Of a stretch of 64,000 bases of DNA, positions 15,260-24,761 are shown piece after piece. Numbering within the stretch: position 1 is the stretch's first letter; each line of letters starts with the position of its first letter. The DNA lies in contig NZ_JAUSWW010000001.1 of NCBI RefSeq assembly GCF_030815415.1, positions 7,440,001 to 7,504,000 on the forward strand. The letters run 5' to 3'. The position numbers were made by a program, and so were the translations under genes. The notes below the pieces were generated by a model. It searched no databases. It was given only the letters and a program-made list of their open reading frames with translations, and was not told the DNA's origin. The DNA is from Streptomyces canus (GTDB lineage: Bacteria; Actinomycetota; Actinomycetes; Streptomycetales; Streptomycetaceae).

Positions 15260-18200
15260 GTGTCAAAGCCGCCGTTCACGCACCTGCACGTCCACACCCA
15301 GTACTCGCTGCTGGACGGTGCCGCGCGGCTCAAGGACATGTTCAACGCGTGCAACGAGATGGGCATGACCCACATCGCCATGTCCGACCACGGCAACCTC
15401 CACGGGGCGTACGACTTCTTCCACAGCGCGAAGAAGGCCGGGGTCACCCCGATCATCGGCATCGAGGCCTATGTCGCCCCCGAGTCCCGGCGCAACAAGC
15501 GCAAGATCCAGTGGGGCCAGCCGCACCAGAAGCGGGACGACGTCTCCGGTTCGGGTGGTTACACCCACAAGACGATCTGGGCGGCCAACTCGACCGGTCT
15601 GCACAACCTCTTCCGGCTCTCCTCGGACGCGTACGCCGAGGGCTGGCTGCAGAAGTGGCCCCGGATGGACAAGGAGACCATCTCCCAGTGGTCCGAGGGC
15701 CTCATCGCCTCCACCGGCTGCCCCTCCGGCGAGCTCCAGACCCGCCTGCGCCTGGGCCAGTTCGACGAGGCGCTGAAGGCGGCCTCCGAGTACCAGGACA
15801 TCTTCGGCAAGGACCGTTACTTCCTGGAGCTGATGGACCACGGCATCGAGATCGAGCGCCGGGTCCGCGACGGCCTCCTGGAGATCGGCAAGAAGCTCGG
15901 CATCCCGCCGCTGGTGACGAACGACTCGCACTACACGTACGCGCACGAGGCGACCGCGCACGACGCCCTGCTGTGCATCCAGACCGGCAAGAACCTCTCC
16001 GACCCGGACCGCTTCCGCTTCGACGGCACCGGCTACTACCTGAAGTCCACGGACGAGATGTACGCCGTCGACTCCTCCGACGCCTGGCAGCAGGGCTGCG
16101 CCAACACTCTCCTGGTCGCCGAGCAGATCGACACCTCCGGCATGTTCGAGGCGAGGAACCTCATGCCGAAGTTCGACATCCCCGAGGGCTTCACCGAGGT
16201 CACCTGGTTCAAGGAGGAGGTCCGCCGGGGGATGGAGCGCCGCTTCCCGGGCGGCGTCCCCGAGGACCGGCAGAAGCAGGTCGAGTACGAGATGGACGTC
16301 ATCATCCAGATGGGGTTCCCGGGCTACTTCCTCGTCGTCGCCGACTTCATCATGTGGGCCAAGAAGAACGGCATCGCGGTCGGCCCGGGGCGAGGCTCCG
16401 CGGCCGGTTCGATCGTCGCCTACGCCATGGGCATCACCGACCTCGACCCGATCCCGCACGGTCTGATCTTCGAGCGGTTCCTCAACCCCGAGCGCGTCTC
16501 CATGCCCGACGTCGACATCGACTTCGACGAGCGCAGGCGCGTCGAGGTGATCAGGTACGTGACCGAGAAATACGGCGCCGACAAGGTCGCCATGATCGGC
16601 ACCTACGGCAAGATCAAGGCGAAGAACGCGATCAAGGACTCCGCGCGCGTGCTGGGCTACCCGTACGCCATGGGCGACCGCCTCACCAAGGCCATGCCCG
16701 CCGACGTCCTCGGCAAGGGCATCGACCTCAACGGCATCACCGACCCCTCGCACCCGCGCTACAGCGAGGCCGGCGAGATCCGGGCGATGTACGAGAACGA
16801 GCCGGACGTGAAGAAGGTCATCGACACCGCCAAGGGCGTCGAGGGCCTGGTCCGGCAGATGGGTGTGCACGCCGCCGGCGTGATCATGTCCAGCGAGCCC
16901 ATCGTCGACCACGCCCCGATCTGGGTGCGGCACACGGACGGTGTGACCATCACGCAGTGGGACTACCCGCAGTGCGAGTCGCTCGGCCTGCTGAAGATGG
17001 ACTTCCTCGGCCTGCGCAACCTGACGATCATGGACGACGCCGTCAAGATGGTGAAGTCCAACAAGGGCATCGACCTCGACCTGCTGGCCCTGCCGCTCGA
17101 CGACCCCAAGACCTTCGAACTGCTCCAGCGCGGTGAGACCCTCGGCGTCTTCCAGTTCGACGGCGGCCCCATGCGCTCGCTGCTGCGTCTGATGAAGCCC
17201 GACAACTTCGAGGACATCTCCGCCGTCTCGGCGCTCTACCGTCCGGGCCCGATGGGCATGGACTCGCACACCAACTACGCGCTGCGCAAGAACAAGCTCC
17301 AGGAGATCACCCCGATCCACCCGGAGCTGGAGGAGCCCCTCGAAGAGGTCCTCGCGGTCACCTACGGCCTGATCGTCTACCAGGAGCAGGTGCAGAAGGC
17401 CGCCCAGATCATCGCCGGGTACTCGCTCGGTGAGGCCGACATCCTGCGCCGCGTGATGGGCAAGAAGAAGCCCGACGAGCTGGCGAAGAACTTCACCATC
17501 TTCCAGGCCGGCGCCAAGAAGAACGGCTACAGCGACGAGGCCATCAAGGCCCTGTGGGACGTGCTGGTCCCCTTCGCCGGCTACGCCTTCAACAAGGCGC
17601 ACTCGGCCGCGTACGGCCTGGTCTCCTACTGGACCGCCTACCTCAAGGCCAACCACCCCGCCGAGTACATGGCCGGACTGCTCACCTCCGTCAAGGACGA
17701 CAAGGACAAGTCCGCTGTCTACCTCAACGAGTGCCGGCGCATGGGCATCAAGGTGCTCCCGCCGAACGTGAACGAGTCGGTGCACAACTTCGCCGCCCAG
17801 GGCGACGACGTGATCCTCTTCGGCCTCGAAGCGGTGCGCAACGTCGGTACCAACGTGGTCGAGTCCATCATCAGGAGCCGCAAGGCCAAGGGGAAGTACG
17901 CCTCCTTCCCCGACTACCTCGACAAGGTCGAGGCGGTCGCCTGCAACAAGCGCACCACGGAGTCGCTGATCAAGGCGGGCGCCTTCGACACCATGGGGCA
18001 CACCCGCAAGGGCCTCACCGCGCACTTCGAGCCGATGATCGACAACGTCGTGCAGGTCAAGCGCAAGGAGGCCGAGGGCCAGTTCGACCTCTTCGGCGGG
18101 ATGGGCGAGGAGGAGACCAGCGAGCCCGGTTTCGGACTCGACGTGGAGTTCACCACCGACGAGTGGGACAAGGCCTATCTGCTCGCCCAGGAGCGGGAGA

Positions 18201-18799
18201 TGCTCGGTCTGTACGTCTCGGACCACCCGCTCTTCGGCCTGGAGCACGTACTGTCCGACAAGGCCGACGCGGGCATCGCCCAGCTCACCGGAGGTGAGCA
18301 CGCGGACGGCGCGGTCGTCACCATCGGCGGCATCATCTCGGGCCTCCAGCGCAAGATGACCAAGCAGGGCAACGCCTGGGCGATCGCCACCGTCGAGGAC
18401 CTCGCCGGCTCCATCGAGTGCATGTTCTTCCCGGCGACCTACCAGCTCGTCTCGACCCAACTCGTCGAGGACGCCGTGGTGTTCGTCAAGGGCCGCCTCG
18501 ACAAGCGCGAGGACGTGCCCCGGCTGGTGGCGATGGAACTCCAGGTCCCCGACCTGTCCAACGCGGGCACCAACGCGCCCGTGATCCTCACCATCCCGGC
18601 AACCAGGGTCACCCCGCCGATGATCAGCCGCCTCGGCGAGATCCTCACCCACCACAAGGGCGAGAGCGAGGTCCGGATCAAGCTCCAGGGCCCGACCAGG
18701 ACCACGGTCCTGCGCCTCGACCGGCACCGGGTGAAGCCGGACCCGGCGCTCTTCGGCGACTTGAAGGTGCTGCTCGGCCCGTCCTGCCTGGCGGGATAG
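15260..18799 (+). CDS. dnaE: DNA polymerase III alpha subunit
   Basis: The replicative DNA polymerase catalytic subunit, 1179 residues, typical for DnaE1. Order of domains: N-terminal PHP (FTHLHVHTQYSLLDG at residues 4-18, and ELMDHGIEIERR), PolIII palm with PGRGSAAGS and the catalytic aspartates in MPDVDIDFDERRR, fingers and beta-binding region (YNFNKAHS-type motif seen as GYAFNKAHSAAYG), helix-hairpin-helix (EAVACNKRTTESLIKAGAFD) and a C-terminal OB fold (VVTIGGIISGLQRKMTKQG). The GTG start at 15260 has CTGGAGG 10-16 nt upstream. It is monocistronic, followed by a strong terminator. Confidence 0.98.
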   Translation: MSKPPFTHLHVHTQYSLLDGAARLKDMFNACNEMGMTHIAMSDHGNLHGAYDFFHSAKKAGVTPIIGIEAYVAPESRRNKRKIQWGQPHQKRDDVSGSGGYTHKTIWAANSTGLHNLFRLSSDAYAEGWLQKWPRMDKETISQWSEGLIASTGCPSGELQTRLRLGQFDEALKAASEYQDIFGKDRYFLELMDHGIEIERRVRDGLLEIGKKLGIPPLVTNDSHYTYAHEATAHDALLCIQTGKNLSDPDRFRFDGTGYYLKSTDEMYAVDSSDAWQQGCANTLLVAEQIDTSGMFEARNLMPKFDIPEGFTEVTWFKEEVRRGMERRFPGGVPEDRQKQVEYEMDVIIQMGFPGYFLVVADFIMWAKKNGIAVGPGRGSAAGSIVAYAMGITDLDPIPHGLIFERFLNPERVSMPDVDIDFDERRRVEVIRYVTEKYGADKVAMIGTYGKIKAKNAIKDSARVLGYPYAMGDRLTKAMPADVLGKGIDLNGITDPSHPRYSEAGEIRAMYENEPDVKKVIDTAKGVEGLVRQMGVHAAGVIMSSEPIVDHAPIWVRHTDGVTITQWDYPQCESLGLLKMDFLGLRNLTIMDDAVKMVKSNKGIDLDLLALPLDDPKTFELLQRGETLGVFQFDGGPMRSLLRLMKPDNFEDISAVSALYRPGPMGMDSHTNYALRKNKLQEITPIHPELEEPLEEVLAVTYGLIVYQEQVQKAAQIIAGYSLGEADILRRVMGKKKPDELAKNFTIFQAGAKKNGYSDEAIKALWDVLVPFAGYAFNKAHSAAYGLVSYWTAYLKANHPAEYMAGLLTSVKDDKDKSAVYLNECRRMGIKVLPPNVNESVHNFAAQGDDVILFGLEAVRNVGTNVVESIIRSRKAKGKYASFPDYLDKVEAVACNKRTTESLIKAGAFDTMGHTRKGLTAHFEPMIDNVVQVKRKEAEGQFDLFGGMGEEETSEPGFGLDVEFTTDEWDKAYLLAQEREMLGLYVSDHPLFGLEHVLSDKADAGIAQLTGGEHADGAVVTIGGIISGLQRKMTKQGNAWAIATVEDLAGSIECMFFPATYQLVSTQLVEDAVVFVKGRLDKREDVPRLVAMELQVPDLSNAGTNAPVILTIPATRVTPPMISRLGEILTHHKGESEVRIKLQGPTRTTVLRLDRHRVKPDPALFGDLKVLLGPSCLAG

Positions 18800-18810
18800 G
18801 ACATGACAGG

Positions 18811-18840
18811 AGGGCGTACCCCGTGCACGGGGTACGCCCT
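18811..18840. terminator. Perfect 30-nt palindrome after dnaE
   Basis: Two 15-nt arms beginning AGGGCGTACCCC form an uninterrupted palindrome 11 bp after the dnaE stop codon and followed by a short T-containing stretch (CTCTCTGTGTG). It lies between dnaE and a convergent small gene and should terminate both. Confidence 0.85.
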
Positions 18841-18879
18841 CTCTGTGTGCCTGGGTCTCAACGACCCGTTATGAAGATG

Positions 18880-19044
18880 TCAGTTGTGACCGAAGCGCTT
18901 CTGCTTGCCCTTGCGGGCCATGTCACCCGGAGTCACCTGGGTCATGCGCTGCTCGGCCTGCGCCTCCATCGAGGACTGCTGGGCCTCCTGCTGACCACGC
19001 TCGGACTGCGGCTGCTTGCGGTCACGGTTCTTGTTCTTGGCCAT
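18880..19044 (-). CDS. Small basic protein of 54 residues, function unknown
   Basis: A short gene with a very good ribosome site (AGGAGG 8 nt before the ATG at 19044). The product begins MAKNKNRDRKQPQSERGQ and ends RKGKQKRFGHN; it is rich in Lys, Arg, Gln and Glu, with no hydrophobic segment, and is probably largely disordered. Its codon third positions are G/C biased like real Streptomyces genes. I recall similar small proteins downstream of dnaE in other streptomycetes but no function. Its 5' region (19045-19259) is unusually AT-rich for this genome and should hold divergent promoters for this gene and the NYN gene. Confidence 0.75.
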   Translation of the reverse strand: MAKNKNRDRKQPQSERGQQEAQQSSMEAQAEQRMTQVTPGDMARKGKQKRFGHN

Positions 19045-19259
19045 GGTGATCTGCCTCCTGAGGGGGATCTAGGGGCCAGGGCCGGGACCAGATTCACATA
19101 AGCTGATAAAGAACGCATTTCGGATAATTACCGTCTGTGACAGGGTTCGTCGCCCCGCGATGTGCCGAAACGCCACGCCGAAGATCGAGTTCCGGCCGTT
19201 AACCTCCGCGCGGTCGGGCAGACTCGAAGGAAGTCCGAAGTAAACCGCCTCGGAAGAGG

Positions 19260-20480
19260 GTGAGTCGCGTGGACCGCTGCATCGTCCTGGTGGACGCCGG
19301 GTATCTGCTGGGCGCCGCCGCCTCCCTCCTTGCCGGGGAACCCTCGCGATCCCGGATCACCGTCGATCACCCCGCCCTCATCCAGGGCCTGCGCGAACGC
19401 GCCGAGTCGGACACCGAACGACCCCTGCTGCGCATCTACTGGTTCGACGGCGCCCCCGACCGCGTCCCCCAGCCCGAGCACCGCAGGCTGCGGGTGATGC
19501 CCCGGGTCACCGTCCGGCTGGGCGCCCTGACCCGCAGCGACGGACGCTGGGCCCAGAAGGGCGTCGACGCGGCCATGCACGCCGAGCTCACCGAACTGGC
19601 CCGCAACCGCGCCTGCTCCGACATCGTCCTCGTCACCGGCGACGGCGATCTGCTGCCGGGCATGATGGCCGCCAAGGAGCACGGCGTCGCCGTACACCTG
19701 TGGGCCGTCCAGGCCGCCGACGGGGACTACAACCAGTCCGAGGACCTCGTCGCCGAGGCCGACGAACGGCGCGTCCTGGACCGTACGTGGATCACCAAGG
19801 CCGTACGCGCCAAGGACCTCGGCGGGATCTGTGCGCCGCCGCCCGCGCCGCGTCCCGAGATCGCCGCGATCCTGTCCGCACCGCTGCCCGAATCCGCACT
19901 CGCCGCGGCGGCCGAACGATCCGCCGACGAGAGCGACCACGCCCCCGCCGCCTCGGAGAACGGCACCCAGGAGCGAGTGCCCGCGCCCAAGGGCGTGCCC
20001 ACCCCCAAGGACCTGGCCGCCCTGCGCGGTCCCGGCACCCAGCCGCAGCAGCCCGCGAACGCGACCCTGCGCTGGTCCTCCGACAAAGGCTGGGTCGACC
20101 GCCCCGGCGGCCCTGCCGAGCCGCCCGAGGTCGCCTCGATGCCCACCCTCGCCCAGCTGACCAGCGCCGAGCAGCGATGGGCGGACCGCGAGGAGGACAT
20201 CACCACCGTCGGCGGCGATCCGTTCGAGGTCGGGCAGGTCTTCGCGCGGCGCTGGATGGAACGGCTGGGCGACCAGGCCCATCTGCAGAAGCTCTCGGGC
20301 ATGTATCCGCGCGTCCCGCACCGGATCGACGGTGAGCTGCTGCGGTACGCCGCCCGGTTCGGACTGCTCGCCCACAAGGACGACCAGATCGACGAGCACG
20401 ACCGCTACGCCATCCGTGCCGGGTTCTGGCGCGAGATCGACGTACGGACCACCGCCGAACACGCTCCCGCGGGGGAGTGA
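19260..20480 (+). CDS. NYN-domain protein (PIN-like ribonuclease fold)
   Basis: A 406-residue protein. The N-terminal NYN domain (about 5-165) shows the acidic active-site set of the PIN/NYN nuclease superfamily: VLVDAGYLLGAA, YWFDGAPD, KGVDAAMHAEL and VLVTGDGDLLPGM. Then a proline/alanine-rich linker (about 190-300) leads to a C-terminal folded region (about 320-400, FARRWMERLGDQAHLQ to ELLRYAARFGLL) that resembles a winged-helix-like module. It is expected to be an RNA-processing or RNA-decay factor. The start could be GTG 19260 or GTG 19269. The stop codon overlaps a possible earlier GTG of the ABC gene. Confidence 0.85.
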   Translation: MSRVDRCIVLVDAGYLLGAAASLLAGEPSRSRITVDHPALIQGLRERAESDTERPLLRIYWFDGAPDRVPQPEHRRLRVMPRVTVRLGALTRSDGRWAQKGVDAAMHAELTELARNRACSDIVLVTGDGDLLPGMMAAKEHGVAVHLWAVQAADGDYNQSEDLVAEADERRVLDRTWITKAVRAKDLGGICAPPPAPRPEIAAILSAPLPESALAAAAERSADESDHAPAASENGTQERVPAPKGVPTPKDLAALRGPGTQPQQPANATLRWSSDKGWVDRPGGPAEPPEVASMPTLAQLTSAEQRWADREEDITTVGGDPFEVGQVFARRWMERLGDQAHLQKLSGMYPRVPHRIDGELLRYAARFGLLAHKDDQIDEHDRYAIRAGFWREIDVRTTAEHAPAGE

Positions 20481-20542
20481 AACGGCACATACGCCGCCCC
20501 CGAGGGCGAGCGGAGCTTGCCGACCCCGTACTCTCGTCCCTT

Positions 20543-21562
20543 GTGAGTACGCGCGCGGCACAGGCACTTCGGCACGGTGACGATGTCGTGTGCGCGGTGC
20601 GCGGACTGACCAAGACCTATCCGGCGGTACGTGGCCGGCGCGGGGTTCCCGCGACCCCCGAGGTGCGTGCCACCGACGATGTGCGGCTCGACATCCGGCG
20701 CGGCGAGATCTTCGGACTCCTCGGGCCGAACGGCGCCGGCAAGTCCACCCTCGTACGGCAGCTCACCGGGCTGATGCGGCCCGACCGGGGCAGCGTCGAG
20801 ATCCTCGGCCACGACATCGTGCGCCACCCGGAGCGGGCCGCGCGGATCCTCGCCTATCTCGGCCAGGAGTCCACCGCCCTGGACGAACTGACCGTCTCGC
20901 TCGCCGCCGAGACCACCGGGCGACTGCGCGGACTCGAGGCACGCGCCGCGCGGGCCGAGCGGGACGCCGTACTCGACGAACTGGGCCTCACCTCGCTCGC
21001 CGGACGGGCCATCAACAAGCTCTCCGGCGGTCAGCGGCGGCTGGCGTGCCTCGCCGCCGCGCTGGTCGGCGAGCGGCCGCTGCTGGTGCTCGACGAGCCG
21101 ACCACCGCGATGGACCCCGTCGCGCGGCGGGCCGTCTGGTCCGCCGTGGACCGGCGGCGGGCCGAGCGCGGGACGACCGTACTACTCGTCACCCACAACG
21201 TCATCGAGGCCGAGACCGTCCTCGACCGGGTCGCCGTCCTGGACCAGGGCAGGGTGATCGCCTGCGACACCCCCGTCGGGCTCAAGGAGCAGGTCGCCGG
21301 GGAGGTCCGGGTCGACCTCGTATGGCGCGAGGCCGCTCCGCTGCACGTCCCCGAGGTCGCCGCGCTCCAGGACCGGGCCGTCGCCTCCGGGCGCCGCTGG
21401 ACGCTGCGGCTCGCGCCCGAGGAGGCGCGGGCGGTCGTCGCGACGGTGACCGGGGGAGCGGCCTTCGCCGCCCTCGACGACTTCACCCTGGCCACGCCGA
21501 GCCTGGAGGACGTCTACCTGGCGCTCGGCGGGGCGGCGCAGCAGGGGCTGGTGAAGGCGTGA
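20543..21562 (+). CDS. ABC-2 exporter ATP-binding protein
   Basis: A 339-residue ABC ATPase that powers export with the permease encoded next. Walker A is GPNGAGKST, the Q-loop YLGQEST, the ABC signature LSGGQRR, Walker B LLVLDEPTTAMDP and the switch His is in VTHNV. The C-terminal 90 residues are the accessory domain seen in drug-exporter ATPases of the DrrA type. The start is taken as GTG 20543; a GTG at 20477 overlapping the previous stop would add 22 residues. TACTCT lies 8 nt before GTG 20543 and no Shine-Dalgarno is seen. The substrate is unknown. Confidence 0.9.
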   Translation: MSTRAAQALRHGDDVVCAVRGLTKTYPAVRGRRGVPATPEVRATDDVRLDIRRGEIFGLLGPNGAGKSTLVRQLTGLMRPDRGSVEILGHDIVRHPERAARILAYLGQESTALDELTVSLAAETTGRLRGLEARAARAERDAVLDELGLTSLAGRAINKLSGGQRRLACLAAALVGERPLLVLDEPTTAMDPVARRAVWSAVDRRRAERGTTVLLVTHNVIEAETVLDRVAVLDQGRVIACDTPVGLKEQVAGEVRVDLVWREAAPLHVPEVAALQDRAVASGRRWTLRLAPEEARAVVATVTGGAAFAALDDFTLATPSLEDVYLALGGAAQQGLVKA

Positions 21563-21668
21563 GCGCGATGCGGGACCTTGAGCCGGGCTTGAGTGCGCGG
21601 GCCGTAGCATCCGTACGGAACAGGACGAACGCCGGAGTGAACCCGTCTGTGAGAGGGAGCAGCGCCAC

Positions 21669-22490
21669 GTGAGTGTCGTACCCGCCGAGGTTCTGCCGGG
21701 CAGCGCCCGGGCCGTCGAGGAGACGGTCCGCGGCGCGGCCGAGCTCGGGCCGCGTGCGCGGCTGTGGCCGTCGCTCGCGGCCGTGTACCGGGCGCAGCTG
21801 TCCCGTGCGCGGGTGGCGCGCATCCCGCTGCTGTTCGTGGCGACCTTCCAGTCGGTCGGGATCATGGTCCTCATGCGGGGGGTCGTGGACGGCGGGGCCG
21901 AGGCGCAGGCCGTCGTCGCGGGATCGTCGGTGCTCGTCGTGGCCTTCGTCGCGCTGAACCTGCTCGCGCAGTACTTCGGACAGCTGCGGGCCAGCGGCGG
22001 GCTCGACCACTACGCCACGCTGCCGGTGCCGCCGGCCGCCGTGGTGCTCGGGGCCGCGGGGGCGTACGCCTCCTTCACCGTGCCGGGGACCGTGGTGACC
22101 GCGGTGTTCGGGTGCGTGCTGTTCGGGCTGCCGCTGGCGCATCTGTGGGTGCTCCTCGCCGTGATCCCGCTGGCGGGAGCGGCCCTCGCCGGGCTCGGGG
22201 CGGCCTTCGGGCTGCTCGCGCCGCGGCCGGAACTGGCCACGGTGCTCGGGCAGTTGGGGATGTCCGCGGCGCTGCTGCTCGGCGTGCTGCCGGCCGACCG
22301 GATGCCGGAGGCGGTGCGGTTCCTGCGGGATCTGCTGCCGTCGACCTACGGCGTGGAGGCGTTCGCGCGGACGTTCGGACCGGATCCCGACTGGGCGTTC
22401 GTGGTCGGTGACCTCGCCGTGTGCGGGGTCGTGGGGGTTGTGTCGCTGGCCGTCGCCACCTGGGCGTACCGTCGGGCGGCCGTCCGGTGA
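21669..22490 (+). CDS. ABC-2 type transporter permease
   Basis: A 273-residue membrane protein with six hydrophobic segments (about 58-75, 80-100, 115-150, 155-175, 185-205, 240-262), consistent with the ABC2_membrane fold. The region VAFVALNLLAQYFGQLRASGGLDHYATLPV is the typical coupling-helix area and DLLPSTYGVEAFARTF the usual end of the last loop. It partners the upstream ATPase; 106 bp separate them, which includes the GAGGGAGC ribosome site for the GTG at 21669. It probably exports a drug or lipid-like compound. Confidence 0.9.
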   Translation: MSVVPAEVLPGSARAVEETVRGAAELGPRARLWPSLAAVYRAQLSRARVARIPLLFVATFQSVGIMVLMRGVVDGGAEAQAVVAGSSVLVVAFVALNLLAQYFGQLRASGGLDHYATLPVPPAAVVLGAAGAYASFTVPGTVVTAVFGCVLFGLPLAHLWVLLAVIPLAGAALAGLGAAFGLLAPRPELATVLGQLGMSAALLLGVLPADRMPEAVRFLRDLLPSTYGVEAFARTFGPDPDWAFVVGDLAVCGVVGVVSLAVATWAYRRAAVR

Positions 22491-22524
22491 CGCGCCGCAC
22501 AGGCGGGCCTGGCACGATGTCAGG

Positions 22525-23196
22525 GTGACCGCACCGTTGACTCCGCCCCCGCCGCCGCACGAACAGCCCCCGCACGCCGCGTGGCAGTCGCCTGCCGCCG
22601 GGTACAAGGCTCCCGCGTCCCACGAGGCCGCGTACGGCGGTCCCGGCATGGCGACCGAAGTACGCGAGGCCGTCGTCGTCGCCCTCGCCGTGGCGCTCGG
22701 CGGGGTGCTGCTCGGGGTGTTGTGGTGGTGGCTGGCGCCGCATGTGCCGCTGGTCGGGGACGTCGTCGACAAGAGCTGGGTCGTCTACCTCGGGGACACC
22801 GAGGGGGAGCAGGCGATCGGGGTCGACGGAACGTTCACTCTGCTGGGGCTGGCGTTCGGTCTCGTGAGCGCGCTCGTGGTGTTCCTGGTGCGGCGGCGCG
22901 GTGGTGTGCCGCTGGTCGTGGCGCTGGGTGTCGGGGGGCTCCTCGGGTCGCTGCTGGCCTGGCGGGTCGGGATCTGGCTGGGGCCCGCGCAGGATGTGAT
23001 CGCCCATGCGAAGTCCGTGGGCAAGGGGGTCACCTTCTCGGCGCCGCTGAAGTTGTCGGCGAAGGGGGCGTGGCTGGCGTGGCCGTTCGGGGCGCTGGTG
23101 GTGCATCTGGGGCTCACGGCGCTGTTCGGGCCGCGGGATCCTGAGCCGTATCCGCCGCAGGGGCCGTACGGGCCTCATGGGGCGCCGTCGGTGTAG
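22525..23196 (+). CDS. DUF2567-like membrane protein
   Basis: A 223-residue protein with a Pro/His-rich cytoplasmic N-terminus (PPPPPHEQPPHAAWQS), four hydrophobic segments (about 47-68, 107-125, 130-150, 190-208) and a Pro-rich C-terminal tail. The pattern matches the actinobacterial DUF2567 family; no function is known. CACGAT (22513-22518) ends 6 nt before the GTG and there is no Shine-Dalgarno, so the transcript may be leaderless. It follows the ABC pair by 34 bp but may have its own promoter. Confidence 0.75.
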   Translation: MTAPLTPPPPPHEQPPHAAWQSPAAGYKAPASHEAAYGGPGMATEVREAVVVALAVALGGVLLGVLWWWLAPHVPLVGDVVDKSWVVYLGDTEGEQAIGVDGTFTLLGLAFGLVSALVVFLVRRRGGVPLVVALGVGGLLGSLLAWRVGIWLGPAQDVIAHAKSVGKGVTFSAPLKLSAKGAWLAWPFGALVVHLGLTALFGPRDPEPYPPQGPYGPHGAPSV

Positions 23197-23229
23197 GGCT
23201 TCGGTGGGCGGTGGCCGCGGCGAGGGTTT

Positions 23230-23345
23230 CCTCGCCCCCGCCGCCCCTACCCGTCCCGTCCCTGGGGACTGCGCCCCCAGACCCCCGCTGCCGGCCCTGA
23301 ACGGGCCTTGTCCTCAAACGCCGGACGGGCTGAGATTGCCTGGAC
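23230..23345. repeat. Dispersed Streptomyces intergenic repeat
   Basis: The stretch with CTGGGGACTGCGCCCCCAG and TCAAACGCCGGACGGGCTGA matches a short GC-rich element that I recall from many intergenic sites of Streptomyces genomes. It can fold into small hairpins. The 300-bp gap 23197-23495 contains nothing else that looks coding. Confidence 0.55.
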
Positions 23346-23495
23346 CGGCGTCGAGAGGTGCACGTGACCGGAACGAGTGCTAGGCCGGTCGCCTGCCGTG
23401 GTTTGCTCGGCCCTTTTTCATGCGCCACTTTCGCTTTCGCGTTTTCTTCGACATGTCCCTCGTGCTTAGCCGAGGAAGTCAGCCGCGTCGAGAGG

Positions 23496-23996
23496 TCAGG
23501 CGCGGCCGATGGGGGCCAGGATCGCCTGGGTCAGTGCGGAGAGGGACTCGGGGGTGAGTTCGACCTCCAGGCCTCTGCGGCCCGCCGAGACGCAGATCGT
23601 GGGGTGGGCCGAGGCCGAGGCGTCCAGGACCGTCGGGAGCTTCTTGCGCTGGCCCAGCGGGGAGATACCGCCCCGGACGTAGCCCGTGGTGCGTTCGGCC
23701 AGAGCCGGGTCGGCCATGGCGGCGCGCTTGCCGCCGACCGCCGTGGCGAGCGCCTTCAGGTCCAGCTGGCCGGCGACCGGGACCACGGCCACCGTCAGGG
23801 CGCCGTCGACGTCGGCCACCAGGGTCTTGAAGACGCGCTCCGGGGAGACGCCCATCGCCTCGGCCGCCTCCTCGCCGTAGGAGGGGTGGGCGGGATCGTG
23901 GTCGTAGGCGTGGACCGTGTACTCCACGCCCGCCGCCGTCAGCGCCACCGTCGCGGGCGTGCCGCCCGACTGCTGCTTCTTCGACTTCTTCGCCAT
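23496..23996 (-). CDS. ybaK: YbaK/EbsC-type aminoacyl-tRNA deacylase
   Basis: A 166-residue trans-editing enzyme; family members hydrolyse mischarged Cys-tRNA-Pro. The fold is evident from FKTLVADVDGALTVAVVPVAGQLDLKAL and the catalytic-lysine region, then GYVRGGISPLGQRKKLPTV, the hallmark GGISPLGxxK loop of YbaK. The basic N-terminus (MAKKSKKQQSGGTP) is a common extension. It lies 13 bp downstream of the LON-domain gene and is probably cotranscribed with it. Confidence 0.92.
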   Translation of the reverse strand: MAKKSKKQQSGGTPATVALTAAGVEYTVHAYDHDPAHPSYGEEAAEAMGVSPERVFKTLVADVDGALTVAVVPVAGQLDLKALATAVGGKRAAMADPALAERTTGYVRGGISPLGQRKKLPTVLDASASAHPTICVSAGRRGLEVELTPESLSALTQAILAPIGRA

Positions 23997-24009
23997 TCGG
24001 GGCCCCGGC

Positions 24010-24750
24010 TCAGTTCAGGCTCGTCGGACCGCGCGTCAGGTCCGACGCCGGCAACGACGGCAGGTTACGGATGATGGACGTCTCCGAGCGAAGGAGTTTC
24101 AGCTCGTCGCGCAGGCGGGACGCGGAGTCGGGAGCCTGGAGCAGGCGCTGCCTGGTCGGGGTGTCCAGCATCATCGCCGCGGCCACCAGGTAGGACACCA
24201 CCGAGGGTTCGTCCGGCAGCTCCGAGCCCGTCGTGAGCGAGCGCTCGCGGGCGCCCGCCAGACGCTTCTGGTACTGCCGGAAGGCCCTGAGAACGCCCTC
24301 CGCCAGCGCGCCCGCCCCTTCGCCCGGCTCCTCCGGGAGCTCTTCCAGCTCCGCCGTCAGAAACGGACCCGAGGCGTCCACCGACAGCAGACGCACGCGC
24401 GTGGTGCCCGTCGCCAGCACCTCGAACGTGCCGTCCTCACGCTCCCGGATCGTCGCCGCGTCGGCCACGCAGCCGGTGCCGTGGAACGCCTTGAGCGGGT
24501 CCGTGCCGAAGCCCGCCGCGGGCCCGCGTTCGGGCAGGGCCGTCGGGTCGGGCATGCCGGGGGAGCTCACGGCGACCTCGAGGCCGTCGCGGATCGCCAC
24601 GACGGCGAAGCGGCGCGATTCGTCCTCGGGGGTTTTGAGCAGTTCGCGCATCATGGCGCGATAGCGCTCCTCGAAGACGTTCAGCGGCAGCACCAGCCCC
24701 GGGAACAGAACCGAGTTCAGAGGGAAGAGGGGAAGACGGACGGTGGTCAC
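24010..24750 (-). CDS. LON N-terminal substrate-binding domain protein
   Basis: A 246-residue protein consisting of the PUA-like LON domain only: VRLPLFPLNSVLFPGLVLPLNVFEERYRAM at the start and the helical half later (VVSYLVAAAMMLDTPTRQRLL). It lacks the AAA+ and protease domains of Lon, so it is a stand-alone LON_substr_bdg protein, possibly an adaptor that binds protein substrates. The GTG start at 24750 is chosen because the protein then begins exactly at the conserved domain start. It is 11 bp downstream of the next minus-strand gene. Confidence 0.88.
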   Translation of the reverse strand: MTTVRLPLFPLNSVLFPGLVLPLNVFEERYRAMMRELLKTPEDESRRFAVVAIRDGLEVAVSSPGMPDPTALPERGPAAGFGTDPLKAFHGTGCVADAATIREREDGTFEVLATGTTRVRLLSVDASGPFLTAELEELPEEPGEGAGALAEGVLRAFRQYQKRLAGARERSLTTGSELPDEPSVVSYLVAAAMMLDTPTRQRLLQAPDSASRLRDELKLLRSETSIIRNLPSLPASDLTRGPTSLN

Positions 24751-24761
24751 GGCGCAGAAGC

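Noticed and set aside
15263..18727. Long open frame antisense to dnaE
   Set aside because: Same codon-bias effect; the sense strand encodes complete DnaE.
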